64,000 bases of DNA from DTU064 sp045588245 (GTDB lineage: Bacteria; Bacillota; Clostridia; Oscillospirales; CAG-272): positions 83,386 to 147,385 of the forward strand of contig JAZNDW010000018.1 in assembly GCA_045588245.1 (NCBI GenBank). The letters are read 5' to 3'. The notes below the pieces were generated by a model. The model did not search any database and was not told the origin of the DNA. It worked only from the letters and a program-made list of their open reading frames with translations. Shown here in pieces: positions 26,095 through 34,882 of this stretch. The translations under genes and the position numbers were made by a program. Each line of letters starts with the position of its first letter. Position 1 is the stretch's first letter.

Positions 26095-26802
26095 TTAGTC
26101 GCGCGCGCCGAACAGCGCACTTCCTATGCGCACCGCGGTGGCACCCGAAACAACCGCTTCGCGGTAACTGTCACTCATTCCCATTGATAATATGGGCTCT
26201 ATTATATTATGCTTCGTTTTCGACAAAAAGTCAACAAAGATATTATAAGTTTCATTAAAATATTTCAAATAATCTTCATTTTTTTCACATTTTGGCGCCA
26301 TTGTCATGATACCGCGCACCCTGATTCCCGGCAGAGCGGAAATATTCTCCGCGGCATTTTGCAGCTCTTCGGGGAGAAAACCGCCTTTGGCGGCTTCCCG
26401 TCCGATGTTTATTTCAAGAAGAATGTCCGTTCTACGACCGATAGCAAGCGAGCGTTTGCTGATCTCCTCCGCCAATGCGACAGAATCGACCGAATGTATC
26501 AGCGCCACTTTATCGACGATATATTTGACCTTGTTTTTCTGAAGCGTGCCTATAAAATGCACCTCCAGGCGCGGATCATAAGCTTCATATTTGGACAGAA
26601 GCTCCTGCACGCGGTTTTCACCTATTACACGAAGTTCGAAGTGCTCGGCGGCATAGTTTATGACCTCCACGGGCACCGTTTTCGTCGCGGCAACGAGCAT
26701 CGGTTCACGTCCCGACGAGGAAGCCGCTATCTCTTCGCGGACGCGGGCGAAATTTTCGCCGATCCGCGCCATATCGTAGCCGTTTACAGTTTCGTTTGTC
26801 AT
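26095..26802 (-). CDS. ylmE: YggS/YlmE family PLP homeostasis protein
   Basis: A pyridoxal-phosphate-binding TIM-barrel protein (PLPBP/YggS), which controls free PLP levels. The PLP lysine lies in VAATKTV. Other family motifs are IGENRVQELLSK, HFIGTLQKNK, RGIMTMAP and SMGMSDSYREAV. The start is the ATG at 26802, preceded by GGAGG. The ATG at 26820 would overlap the ribosome binding site and the stop of the upstream gene. Confidence 0.93.
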   Translation of the reverse strand: MTNETVNGYDMARIGENFARVREEIAASSSGREPMLVAATKTVPVEVINYAAEHFELRVIGENRVQELLSKYEAYDPRLEVHFIGTLQKNKVKYIVDKVALIHSVDSVALAEEISKRSLAIGRRTDILLEINIGREAAKGGFLPEELQNAAENISALPGIRVRGIMTMAPKCEKNEDYLKYFNETYNIFVDFLSKTKHNIIEPILSMGMSDSYREAVVSGATAVRIGSALFGARD

Positions 26803-26816
26803 GTCGGACGTCCTCC

Positions 26817-28157
26817 TCAATCAGCAATGATCTTGCCCTCGTACAACCCCTTCGCCGACGTTATGACAAGGTCGTACATTTGCAAAAACGGTATCAGCTC
26901 GTATTCTTCGGGCGGCTCCGTTTCCGCCTCTGTCTCGTCGATTATCGGAAAATCGACATAGCCGCCGTCGTCCTCTTCTTCGTCTTCCGTTTCGGTGCGG
27001 CAAAGAACGTAGCCGTCCTGACGCAGAATTATGTCGATGCGTCTGAATGCGACGGTGTTGCCGTACAGAACGTAAACGCCCTCAACCGTAACGCCGTCAT
27101 AATCAACGGCACGCACCGCCGACAGCGGCACCTTATAGCCCTCGTACGTTTTCACGTCTATGGAAACGGGTTGCATACGCGAATATCCGAAGCCGTCGGG
27201 CATATCCGACGTTGTAAAGATAAGGCACGCCTTGTCCGTTTGTCCGCCCGTATCGGTGACTACGGAATAAAGCTTCATCTGTATGTTCGCCGTTGCGGCG
27301 CCAAATTCAAGAGTATAGCTTTTTCCTACCGTAAAAAACTGAAGTGACGCTTTATCCGTGGGTACGGCAACGTACCAGTTATAATCGAAAACGAGCTTGC
27401 CCGTCTCATACCCCGTCAGAGCCGATGGCTCTGCGGACACCATCGCGTCAATGTCGGCAAGCGTCAACGAGTCGATGCTTTCAAACGAAAATGCACTCTC
27501 ATAGCCGTCAACATCGTAAAAATAATACGCGCTGTGCTTACTTTTCAGCGTTTCGGCAATGTCCGAAAGCTGTGCCACAACGGACTGCCGTTCGGCACGG
27601 AGCTCTCCGATCTTCGCTTCATAGCTTTCGAGCTCACCGATCACGATGCGTCGAATATCCATAAGGAGCCGTATCTCTTCCGCCGTCGCTGCCGCAGAAG
27701 ACAGATCGTTATCCGCTGCTTGCGTTCTCGCCGTCAGCACAAGCTCCGCGATCTCCGAGTCAATACGGTTCACGTCAGACACAGAAAGATACTTCGCCTG
27801 CGACTCTACCTCCGTCAAGCGTTCGATCTCCGCATCGATCTCGTCGATCCTCTCGCGCACGTCCTCGCCGCCGATTCTGTAAACGTCGGCAACGGCGTCG
27901 CCGACGGCGACTTTCGCTCCGTCGGGAACGAGATAATTTACAACTCCGCGCGAGTTCGAATAAAGCACCTCCTCTTCCCGAAGGATGTAGGCGTCTCCCG
28001 TCACCGACTCGCTGAAGCTGTCTATATACGCAGGCTGAGTTTCGATGTCAGCCGTGAAATTCGAGATCATGTGATATCCGAAGTACACCATCATGGCGAT
28101 GGCGACGACGGCAACCGAGACGTACATCAAGACCTGTTTCAGATATTGTTTATCCAA
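26817..28157 (-). CDS. HlyD-like membrane-fusion protein in the division cluster
   Basis: A 446-residue single-pass membrane protein resembling periplasmic adaptor (HlyD) subunits. A transmembrane helix covers ~10-30. A lipoyl-like half-motif precedes SRGVVNYLVPDGAKVAVGDAVADV. A coiled coil follows (~97-215), then beta-barrel-type segments ending in a VPLSAVRAVDYDGVTVEGVYVL region. The C-terminal tail is acidic (EDEEEDDGG). No exporter partner is adjacent. Such proteins occur beside ylmE/sepF in other Clostridia, suggesting an envelope or division role rather than secretion; this is inference. It begins three bases after miaA stops. Confidence 0.75.
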   Translation of the reverse strand: MDKQYLKQVLMYVSVAVVAIAMMVYFGYHMISNFTADIETQPAYIDSFSESVTGDAYILREEEVLYSNSRGVVNYLVPDGAKVAVGDAVADVYRIGGEDVRERIDEIDAEIERLTEVESQAKYLSVSDVNRIDSEIAELVLTARTQAADNDLSSAAATAEEIRLLMDIRRIVIGELESYEAKIGELRAERQSVVAQLSDIAETLKSKHSAYYFYDVDGYESAFSFESIDSLTLADIDAMVSAEPSALTGYETGKLVFDYNWYVAVPTDKASLQFFTVGKSYTLEFGAATANIQMKLYSVVTDTGGQTDKACLIFTTSDMPDGFGYSRMQPVSIDVKTYEGYKVPLSAVRAVDYDGVTVEGVYVLYGNTVAFRRIDIILRQDGYVLCRTETEDEEEDDGGYVDFPIIDETEAETEPPEEYELIPFLQMYDLVITSAKGLYEGKIIAD

Positions 28158-28160
28158 GCT

Positions 28161-29138
28161 TTAATCCTCCCCGTCTGCGGCATCATCCGATATCAGCTTC
28201 ATAGCGTCGGCGGTAAGCTCGTCGACGGTCTTCGTTCCGAGCACAAGCCCGTCAACGTTCAGCCAACGGACGTAATCTTTTGCGTAAAACCACGTTGCCT
28301 GACGCTTTGCATAGCGGCAGGTAGCGTAAAAGAGTCTTTCTTCCGACGCGGCAAGCGATTCTTCGCCTCGGATATACGGCAATATCTCCTTATATCCGAT
28401 CGCTTGCGCCGCCGTCGTTCCGGGTTCGAGCGCGCCTGCGGCGTATAGACGCTCTGTTTCTTCAACGAGCCCCGACTTCATCATCTCGCGGCATCTTTCG
28501 GCTATAACGGCACGGTGAAGCTCACGGTCCGCAAAGCATAGACCGATAACGGTCACGTCGTCGCGCCGTTTGCCGCGTGAGGCGGCATCCCATTCCGTCT
28601 TCGTCTTTCCCGTGGAATAGTATATCGTAAGCGCACGGATGACGCGCCTTACGTTATTCGGATGCGTCGCCGCTGCGGCTTCGGGATCGACTTCGGCAAG
28701 GCGCCGATGCAGCGCGTCCGCGCCGTGAAGTTCCACCCACGCCGTCAGCTCCTCCCGTAACGCTTCTTCACGTTCATCGTCAGCGTCGCTGTATTTGTTG
28801 TCGTACACAAGAGCGTCAAGATAAAGTCCCGTGCCGCCGCAAATAACGGGCAGCCGTCCGCGCGACAAAATATCCGCTATGGCGGCATTCGCCTCGCGTG
28901 CGTAGTCCGCAACGGAATAGGGCGCGTTCGGCTCAAGTATATCTATCATGTGATGCGGCACGGAAAGCAGCTCTTCGCGCGTCGGCTTCGCGGTTCCTAC
29001 GTCCATTCCGCGGTAGATCTGCATGGAATCCGACGACACAATCTCGCCCGAAAGCTCGTCCGTAAGACGAAGCGCAAGGCGCGATTTTCCCGTCGCCGTC
29101 GCACCGCATATCGCAATTATCGGTTTGTGTTTTTTCAT
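28161..29138 (-). CDS. miaA: tRNA dimethylallyltransferase
   Basis: Transfers the dimethylallyl group to N6 of A37 in tRNAs reading UNN codons. P-loop GATATGKSRLAL near residue 12. The DSMQIYRGMDVGTAKPT motif with the catalytic Asp, and PHHMIDILEP follow. The tRNA-binding region holds AIGYKEILPYI and TCRYAKRQATWF. Length 325 is normal. It follows queA by 70 bases, forming a tRNA-modification pair at the head of the operon. Confidence 0.95.
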   Translation of the reverse strand: MKKHKPIIAICGATATGKSRLALRLTDELSGEIVSSDSMQIYRGMDVGTAKPTREELLSVPHHMIDILEPNAPYSVADYAREANAAIADILSRGRLPVICGGTGLYLDALVYDNKYSDADDEREEALREELTAWVELHGADALHRRLAEVDPEAAAATHPNNVRRVIRALTIYYSTGKTKTEWDAASRGKRRDDVTVIGLCFADRELHRAVIAERCREMMKSGLVEETERLYAAGALEPGTTAAQAIGYKEILPYIRGEESLAASEERLFYATCRYAKRQATWFYAKDYVRWLNVDGLVLGTKTVDELTADAMKLISDDAADGED

Positions 29139-29208
29139 AAATGTTTTTCTTTTTTATAGCGCCGTGCGCTGTGATTTTTTGCAACGTTTTGTTGCCGTAT
29201 TGTGCCGT

Positions 29209-30285
29209 TTATTCAATGAACATTGCGTCGCCGAAGGAGAAGAAACGGTATCTTTCCCGAACGGCTTCCTCGTAAGCGCGCATGACGTTTTCCTTACCGG
29301 CAAGCGCGGAAACGAGCATTATGAGCGTCGATTCGGGCAGGTGAAAGTTCGTTATCAGCGCGTCAGTCGCGCGGAATCTGTAGCCGGGATAGATGAATAT
29401 ACCCGTGTCCGCCGACATCGGAACGATCATTCCGTTTTCGTCGGCGACGGATTCAAGCGTACGGCACGACGTCGTGCCGACGCAGACCGTTCTTCCTCCC
29501 GCCGCGCGGCGCGAGTTTATCAGGTCTGCCGCCTCTTTTGTGACGGTGATGAACTCGGTGTGCATAACGTGCTCGGCGATCTTATCCTCTTTAACGGGAC
29601 GGAACGTACCGAGCCCGACGTGAAGCATCACGCGGGCGAATTTTACGTCCATCGCCTCAAGCTTCGCCATCAGCTCAGGTGTGAAGTGAAGCCCCGCCGT
29701 CGGCGCCGCCGCCGATCCCGCATCGCGGGCATAGACAGTCTGATACCTGTCCTTATCCTCAAGCTTTTCGGTAATGTACGGCGGCAGAGGCATCACGCCA
29801 ATCATGTCCAGGACGGAGAGCACGTCCGTATATTTTTCGCGATCAAAATCGAAATTTATGACACGGCAGCCGTCTTCGACGATTTCGCCGACTTCCGCCG
29901 TCAGCATTCCGTCACCGAAGGATAGACGCGAGCCCGGACGGGCACGCTTGCCCGGCTTGACAAGACACTCCCACTCCGTTTCGGCACGGCGGCGAAGCAG
30001 TAAAAGCTCCACGTCACCGCCGGCACCGTTCGTGCGGACGCCGTAAAGGCGTGCGGGAATAACTTTGGAATCGTTGATAACGAGTGTATCGCCCGGGCGG
30101 AGCATTTCCGCAATATCCCGGAACGTGTGATGCGAAACCTCTCCGCTCGTTTTGTCAAGGTGCAATAGTCTTGACGAATCACGCGGATAGATCGGTGTCT
30201 GCGCGATCAGCTCTTCGGGCAGATCATAATAAAAATCGCTCGTCAGCAGTTCCGTTTCGGGAAGCCTGTTTTTTATCGTTGCCAT
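29209..30285 (-). CDS. queA: S-adenosylmethionine:tRNA ribosyltransferase-isomerase
   Basis: The queuosine-pathway enzyme that adds epoxycyclopentanediol to 7-aminomethyl-7-deazaguanine in tRNA. Family motifs: FYYDLPEELIAQTPIYPRDSSRLL at the start, GDTLVINDSKVIPARLYG, GSAAAPTAGLHFTPEL and FHLPESTLIMLVSALAG. 358 residues. It is the first gene of the long minus-strand operon and has a strong promoter. Other queuosine biosynthesis genes are not in the window. Confidence 0.95.
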   Translation of the reverse strand: MATIKNRLPETELLTSDFYYDLPEELIAQTPIYPRDSSRLLHLDKTSGEVSHHTFRDIAEMLRPGDTLVINDSKVIPARLYGVRTNGAGGDVELLLLRRRAETEWECLVKPGKRARPGSRLSFGDGMLTAEVGEIVEDGCRVINFDFDREKYTDVLSVLDMIGVMPLPPYITEKLEDKDRYQTVYARDAGSAAAPTAGLHFTPELMAKLEAMDVKFARVMLHVGLGTFRPVKEDKIAEHVMHTEFITVTKEAADLINSRRAAGGRTVCVGTTSCRTLESVADENGMIVPMSADTGIFIYPGYRFRATDALITNFHLPESTLIMLVSALAGKENVMRAYEEAVRERYRFFSFGDAMFIE

Positions 30286-30381
30286 TTATGTTAATCCTTT
30301 CGGATGAAATGTAAAGTAACGGCTGTGACGCATCGGGCATATAATCGTTACCGTACGGATGCGCATACATAGCCATATTAT

Positions 30382-30410
30382 ATTATAATACTTTCCCATA
30401 ATAATTTCAA
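30382..30410 (-). promoter_or_regulatory. Promoter of the queA-to-rluD operon
   Basis: On the minus strand TTGAAA (30405-30410), 17-base spacer, TATAAT (30382-30387). It is the only clear promoter seen for the 12-kb unit. Confidence 0.75.
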
Positions 30411-30438
30411 CAATTTTATTCGGAACGGAGTATACACC

Positions 30439-31347
30439 ATGACAGCGAACAACAGAAGAAAAAAACTCATATTCCGCGGCGCCGCCACCGCCATGATAAC
30501 ACCGTTTTCGGGCGGAGCCGTCGATTTTGACGCGCTCGGCAGAATGACGGATTATCAGCTTTCGTCGGGCATATCCGCCCTCGTCGTTTGCGGCACGACG
30601 GGCGAGGCGCCGACGCTTTCGGCGAGCGAACGTGCCGCCGTCGTTTCCTTTGTTGCCGAGCGCGTTGGCGGCAGCACCCCCGTCATAGTCGGTGTTGGCT
30701 CAAACGACACCGCATCGACCGTCGCCGCCGTAAAAGAGGCGGCGACGGATGCCGACGCCGTCATGGTCGTGACGCCGTACTACAACAAGCCGACGCAGTC
30801 GGGGCTCATCGCGCACTTCACCGCCGTTGCCGACGCGGTGACGGTGCCCGTAATCTTATATAACGTCCCCAGACGCACGGGGGTGTCACTGACGGCTGAG
30901 ACGTGCCGCGTGTTGGCACAGCACGAAAACATCGTTGCGCTGAAGGAAGCGTCGGGGACGGCGGCGCTGACTGCGTACTGTACCGCCGAGCTTGACGGCG
31001 CCCTTGCCGTATACTCGGGGTGCGACGAGCTAACGCTTCCACTGCTCTCTATCGGCTCAGAAGGTGTCATTTCCGTCGTGTCAAACGCCGTGCCGCACGC
31101 CGCGGTGCGGCTCTGCAACGCTTTTTTCGGCGGTGACAACGCAAAAGCGACGTATATAGCGCACGCGCTCCGTCCGCTTACGGAGGCTCTTTTCGCCGTA
31201 TCGAATCCGATCCCCGTCAAGGCGGCGTGCGCCGCTTTGGGCTTGTGCAAGAACGAACTGCGTCTGCCGCTTATGCCCTTGTCCGATAAGGATGCCGAAC
31301 ATCTCAAAAGACTCGTCAAAAACGTCATTGACGACCGAAATATATAA
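30439..31347 (+). CDS. dapA: 4-hydroxy-tetrahydrodipicolinate synthase
   Basis: A class I aldolase condensing pyruvate with aspartate semialdehyde, the first step of the diaminopimelate/lysine branch. Its product leads on to the substrate of DpaAB for spore dipicolinate. Schiff-base Lys169 lies in IVALKEASG, Tyr141 in YNVPRRTG, and the substrate loop GTTGEAPTLS at ~52-61. 302 residues. GGAG precedes the ATG. The paralogous NanA/KDG-aldolase group is less likely, given GTTGE and YNVP. Confidence 0.92.
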   Translation: MTANNRRKKLIFRGAATAMITPFSGGAVDFDALGRMTDYQLSSGISALVVCGTTGEAPTLSASERAAVVSFVAERVGGSTPVIVGVGSNDTASTVAAVKEAATDADAVMVVTPYYNKPTQSGLIAHFTAVADAVTVPVILYNVPRRTGVSLTAETCRVLAQHENIVALKEASGTAALTAYCTAELDGALAVYSGCDELTLPLLSIGSEGVISVVSNAVPHAAVRLCNAFFGGDNAKATYIAHALRPLTEALFAVSNPIPVKAACAALGLCKNELRLPLMPLSDKDAEHLKRLVKNVIDDRNI

Positions 31348-31355
31348 TAAATGCG

Positions 31356-31384
31356 TTGTAAATCCGCAAAATTTATGCTACACT
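31356..31384 (+). promoter_or_regulatory. Promoter of the SGNH hydrolase gene
   Basis: TTGTAA (31356-31361), 17-base spacer, TACACT (31379-31384). Confidence 0.55.
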
Positions 31385-31424
31385 AAGTGTGACTACAGTT
31401 TTTAGTTAAATATCGAGGTACGTT

Positions 31425-32720
31425 ATGGAATTTTGCGGATTTTCCGTTTCTGCTGTCCGTTATCCCAACGCCGCAGACGGCTGGGTTGACGGTGTATACC
31501 GTAAACGCGTCGCCGAACGCGTCCGTGCTGACGTGATGCCTGCCGCAGGCGGCGGCATCATACTCGCTTCGCGTCACTTCCGCGAGAAGGAAGAAACGGG
31601 CTGGGGTGTTTTCGATTGCGTTGAAGCTCCCGAGTTTTCATTCGCATCGGGACTGTGTGACTACACGGTTCGTGCCGTTTTCCGAAACGACAGCACCGAC
31701 ACGATCGCCGTTTCCGCATTCTGTAACGACATATTGAAGCTGCACAAAGCCGCGCTCCCAGCAGGCGAGGAAACGGAGGTGTCCTTCAACGTCGCGTCTG
31801 TTTACGAAACGACTCGCGTCGCATTTTTCGTCATGAACGAGGATGTATCCGACAAAGCCTGTGCCCCGACGCACGAGCTAACGCTCGTTTCGCTGACGGC
31901 GGAGGCGATGCCCGTAAAAACGGCGGGCAAAAAGCCCACCGTTTTCCTCGCGTCCGATTCGACGGTACAAACCTACGACCCCTATTATTATCCGCAGACG
32001 GGTTGGGGCGAGGTTTTATATAAATACTTCAAAAACTCCGATTTCGTTCGTGAATACCGTCCCGAAGGGAGCACGTATTCACATTGCCGTGCCTATGAGC
32101 TGCCCGAAATAACGGTTGAAAACCGTTCTATCGGAGGCAGAAGCTCGCTTTCATTCTACCTTGAAGGCAAATTCGACGAGCTGCTCCTGCGTGCGAAGCC
32201 CCGTGACTTCGTTTTCATCCAATTCGGTCACAACGATGCGACAAAAGCACGTCCCAACCGCTACGTTGCCATTCCCGAATATAAGGAAATGCTCCGCACG
32301 TACGTAAAAGCGTGCTCCGCACGCGATCTTACCCCCGTGCTCGTCACACCCGTCATGCGCCGCAACTATCACGAGGACACGGATTCTTTCTCCCTCTCGT
32401 TTCCCGAACACCGCGATGCCATGCTCTCCCTCGCCGAAGAAGAGGGCGTAACGCTTCTTGACCTCGGCAAAAAGAGTCACGAAATCTGCACTGAGCTCGG
32501 CGGGGAGAAAACGAAATCTCTCTTTCTGTGGACAAGCCCCGACACATACGAAGGCGCGTACAAAAACGGCTCCACCGACTCAACGCATCTGCAGAGGCGC
32601 GGCGCTCTCGTTTTTGCGGGCGCTTTATGCTGCCTGATACGTGACTGTGCCGACGAGCATCTTGCCGCCGTCGCCGCACAGCTCGATGATGGCAAAAATC
32701 ACACCGACTACTTAAAATAA
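31425..32720 (+). CDS. SGNH hydrolase, rhamnogalacturonan acetylesterase-like
   Basis: A GDSL/SGNH esterase of the carbohydrate esterase 12 type, removing acetyl groups from pectic polysaccharides. The four blocks are present: block I FLASDSTVQTYD (Ser nucleophile), block II NRSIGGRSS (Gly), block III FGHND (Asn) and block V DSTHLQ (Asp/His). The first ~165 residues form a separate beta-rich N-terminal domain. No signal peptide is present, as for the GH43 enzyme, so it probably acts on imported oligosaccharides. The residues YDPYYYPQTGWGEVL fit the family. rsmA follows 16 bases later. Confidence 0.83.
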   Translation: MEFCGFSVSAVRYPNAADGWVDGVYRKRVAERVRADVMPAAGGGIILASRHFREKEETGWGVFDCVEAPEFSFASGLCDYTVRAVFRNDSTDTIAVSAFCNDILKLHKAALPAGEETEVSFNVASVYETTRVAFFVMNEDVSDKACAPTHELTLVSLTAEAMPVKTAGKKPTVFLASDSTVQTYDPYYYPQTGWGEVLYKYFKNSDFVREYRPEGSTYSHCRAYELPEITVENRSIGGRSSLSFYLEGKFDELLLRAKPRDFVFIQFGHNDATKARPNRYVAIPEYKEMLRTYVKACSARDLTPVLVTPVMRRNYHEDTDSFSLSFPEHRDAMLSLAEEEGVTLLDLGKKSHEICTELGGEKTKSLFLWTSPDTYEGAYKNGSTDSTHLQRRGALVFAGALCCLIRDCADEHLAAVAAQLDDGKNHTDYLK

Positions 32721-32736
32721 CCGACAGGAACAAAAA

Positions 32737-33621
32737 ATGAACGATCAAACCATAAATCTTTGCTCGCCGCGTTACGTCCGCGAGCTGATGGACGAGTTTT
32801 CCATCGCACCGCAGAAACGGTACGGGCAAAACTTTCTCATAAACGACGCGATTCCGCGCCGTATCGCGGAAGCCTCCGCCGAAACGGGCACGCCCTGCGT
32901 GCTTGAGATCGGCCCCGGAATCGGAACGATGACGCGCGAGCTTTCCCTCCTTTTCGACACCGTCGTCGCCGTCGAGATAGACACCGACCTTATCCCCGTG
33001 CTCGCACATACGCTTTCGGACAAGGATAACGTCATCGTCATCAACCGCGACATCATGGACTGCGACATCGACGCGCTCGCACGCGAGCACTTCGGTGACC
33101 GTGACTTTGCCGTTTGCGCCAATCTGCCCTACTACATCACAACGCCGATCATAATGAAGCTGCTTGAGTGCAGGTCTCCGCGGCTCCGTTCGCTGACGGT
33201 GATGATACAAACCGAGGTCGCAGACCGCCTCGCCGCAAAGGCGGGATCCGCCGAATACGGCGCCATCACCGCCGCCGTCGCGTACTACGGCACGGCAAAA
33301 AAACTCTTTTCCGTTTCGCCCGGCAGTTTTCTGCCGGCGCCAAAGGTATCCTCCTCCGTCGTTGGAATCAGACTGTATTCCGAAAACGAGCGTCCCATCA
33401 AGCCGAAAAACGAGCAGTTTATGTTCCGCGTCATCGCCGCCGCATTCGGTCAGCGCAGGAAAACCCTGCCAAACGCTCTCGCCGCCGGCATTCCCAACAT
33501 TGACAAAACTGCGGTCGAAGAAGTTTTGACCGCCATGGGACTCGACGTCCGCGTGCGCGGCGAAGCACTCGATATTGCCGCATTTGCCGCTTTGGCAGAC
33601 GGACTTTGCGAGCGAATGTGA
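32737..33621 (+). CDS. rsmA: 16S rRNA (adenine(1518)-N(6)/adenine(1519)-N(6))-dimethyltransferase
   Basis: KsgA/RsmA dimethylates two adjacent adenines near the 3' end of 16S rRNA. The SAM-binding motif LEIGPGIGTMTREL, the N-terminal KRYGQNFLIN, the catalytic NLPYYITTPI and the FGQRRKTL C-terminal signature are all present. 294 residues, normal length. An Erm resistance enzyme is unlikely given the full KsgA C-terminal domain. It lies close behind the esterase gene, probably by read-through. Confidence 0.95.
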   Translation: MNDQTINLCSPRYVRELMDEFSIAPQKRYGQNFLINDAIPRRIAEASAETGTPCVLEIGPGIGTMTRELSLLFDTVVAVEIDTDLIPVLAHTLSDKDNVIVINRDIMDCDIDALAREHFGDRDFAVCANLPYYITTPIIMKLLECRSPRLRSLTVMIQTEVADRLAAKAGSAEYGAITAAVAYYGTAKKLFSVSPGSFLPAPKVSSSVVGIRLYSENERPIKPKNEQFMFRVIAAAFGQRRKTLPNALAAGIPNIDKTAVEEVLTAMGLDVRVRGEALDIAAFAALADGLCERM

Positions 33622-33661
33622 GCAAAAAAGCGTCATCGCACCGCATTTCTTCAAATAACTC

Positions 33662-33690
33662 TTGATTTGCCGCCGCATTTGCGATATAAT
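33662..33690 (+). promoter_or_regulatory. Promoter of the LCP-family gene
   Basis: TTGATT (33662-33667), 17-base spacer, TATAAT (33685-33690). A GCGC-loop-GCGC hairpin (33703-33714) lies at the start of the leader before AAAGGAG. Confidence 0.7.
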
Positions 33691-33737
33691 AATGTGGTTA
33701 TAGCGCGAACGCGCCACCTAAAGAAAGGAGTTTACAA

Positions 33738-34814
33738 ATGCTTGCAGCTGTCAGAAACTTTGTTGTAGTATTCATCGTCGCCGGTATCATCTTCGGCACG
33801 ATCGCATTTTTTATAACGGGCTTCATCGCTGAAAACATCATCGGCATTACAGAATCTCCCGACGACACAGGCAACTCTATCGAAACGAACGCCGATTCGA
33901 ACACACCCGAAACTGACAACATATATATCCCGGATCCTCCCGAATATGATTATCCCGATCTGAACGGTGAATCCTTTAACATTCTTCTTATCGGTACGGA
34001 CTACCGTCCGGGTTACTTTGACGATTATCTTGAGGACCTCAAGGATCCCTCGTATCACGAAGTCTCCCTCGGAATGCTCTTAAAGCCGATCCGCACAAAG
34101 AATGCCGATTTTCTGATGCTTATCTGCATCAGCGAAGAAACACGAAGAATAACCTTCACCTCTATCCCCGGCGAAACTCGCGTTTCCGTCAACGGCGAGT
34201 ATAAAACGCTTGCATCCTGCTACGATAAGTACGGTGCTGAAACGCTTGCCGACTACGTCAATTATCTGACAGCCGTTGACATCGACTACTACGCTTGCGC
34301 AAACGTCACGGACGCAGGCAAGCTGCTCTCCCTTATCGACGGCGTTACGATCAACGTCCCCACCGACATCTATAACCCGTATTACGAGCTTGCGCGCGAT
34401 CCCGATATGCCGGGCTATAACCTGACGAAAAAGATCGCAATCCAAAAGGGCGAAGCCAACATCAACAGCTCGAACATCTTCGCACTGCTTCATTACCGAG
34501 TTGATAATGCCTCCTCGGGAGAGCATGAAACCATTCTCGTTGACCTTGCACGCGCTGCTCTCAAAAAAGCCGTCAGCGCTGAATATATCGCCAACGCGCC
34601 CGAGCTTTTCGCAAAGGCGACAGCATATACGGAAACAAACCTCACCGTTAACGACGTAACGGCAAACCTCGGCATCTTCATCGCATACGATGAGTTCACC
34701 TCGCTGCCGCTCACATACCCCGGAACGTATTCTACCTTGAACGGCGAGGTATGCTTCATTCCCGACACGGCAACGGCATACCAGATGTTCCGCAGCTACA
34801 GCGGACTTCAGTAA
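33738..34814 (+). CDS. Divergent LytR-CpsA-Psr (LCP) family protein
   Basis: A single-pass membrane protein (helix ~8-30) with an extracytoplasmic LCP-like domain at about residues 78-270. LCP enzymes transfer polyprenyl-linked glycopolymers onto peptidoglycan. The fold markers are visible (FNILLIGTDYRP, FTSIPGETRVSV, LIDGVTINVP). Residues normally binding the pyrophosphate are altered: the SIPRDT motif reads SIPGET (142-147), and the usual R-x-R...R..RQ stretch reads HYRVDNASSGEHETI (252-266). It may therefore bind rather than transfer, or act on a different donor. The C-terminal ~90 residues are of unknown type. AAAGGAG precedes the ATG. Confidence 0.78.
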   Translation: MLAAVRNFVVVFIVAGIIFGTIAFFITGFIAENIIGITESPDDTGNSIETNADSNTPETDNIYIPDPPEYDYPDLNGESFNILLIGTDYRPGYFDDYLEDLKDPSYHEVSLGMLLKPIRTKNADFLMLICISEETRRITFTSIPGETRVSVNGEYKTLASCYDKYGAETLADYVNYLTAVDIDYYACANVTDAGKLLSLIDGVTINVPTDIYNPYYELARDPDMPGYNLTKKIAIQKGEANINSSNIFALLHYRVDNASSGEHETILVDLARAALKKAVSAEYIANAPELFAKATAYTETNLTVNDVTANLGIFIAYDEFTSLPLTYPGTYSTLNGEVCFIPDTATAYQMFRSYSGLQ

Positions 34815-34851
34815 CAAAATCGGTGTTAACTGACACCGCCACATAAATTTA

Positions 34852-34876
34852 TGCCGCCGTCGGCGGCAGAACGGAG
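34852..34876 (+). promoter_or_regulatory. glyQS leader hairpin next to the Shine-Dalgarno
   Basis: TGCCGC (34852-34857) pairs with GCGGCA (34863-34868) around CGTCG; GGAG (34873-34876) follows four bases later. It is nearly the same stem as upstream of typA. No T-box is present in the 68-base interval. Confidence 0.6.
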
Positions 34877-34882
34877 ACATCA

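Noticed and set aside
32353..33717. 454-codon antisense frame across the esterase and rsmA
   Set aside because: Spans two real genes on the opposite strand with intact motifs, so it is a shadow.
34815..34882. T-box riboswitch before glyQS
   Set aside because: The 68-base interval contains only short hairpins and no T-box consensus or specifier loop.
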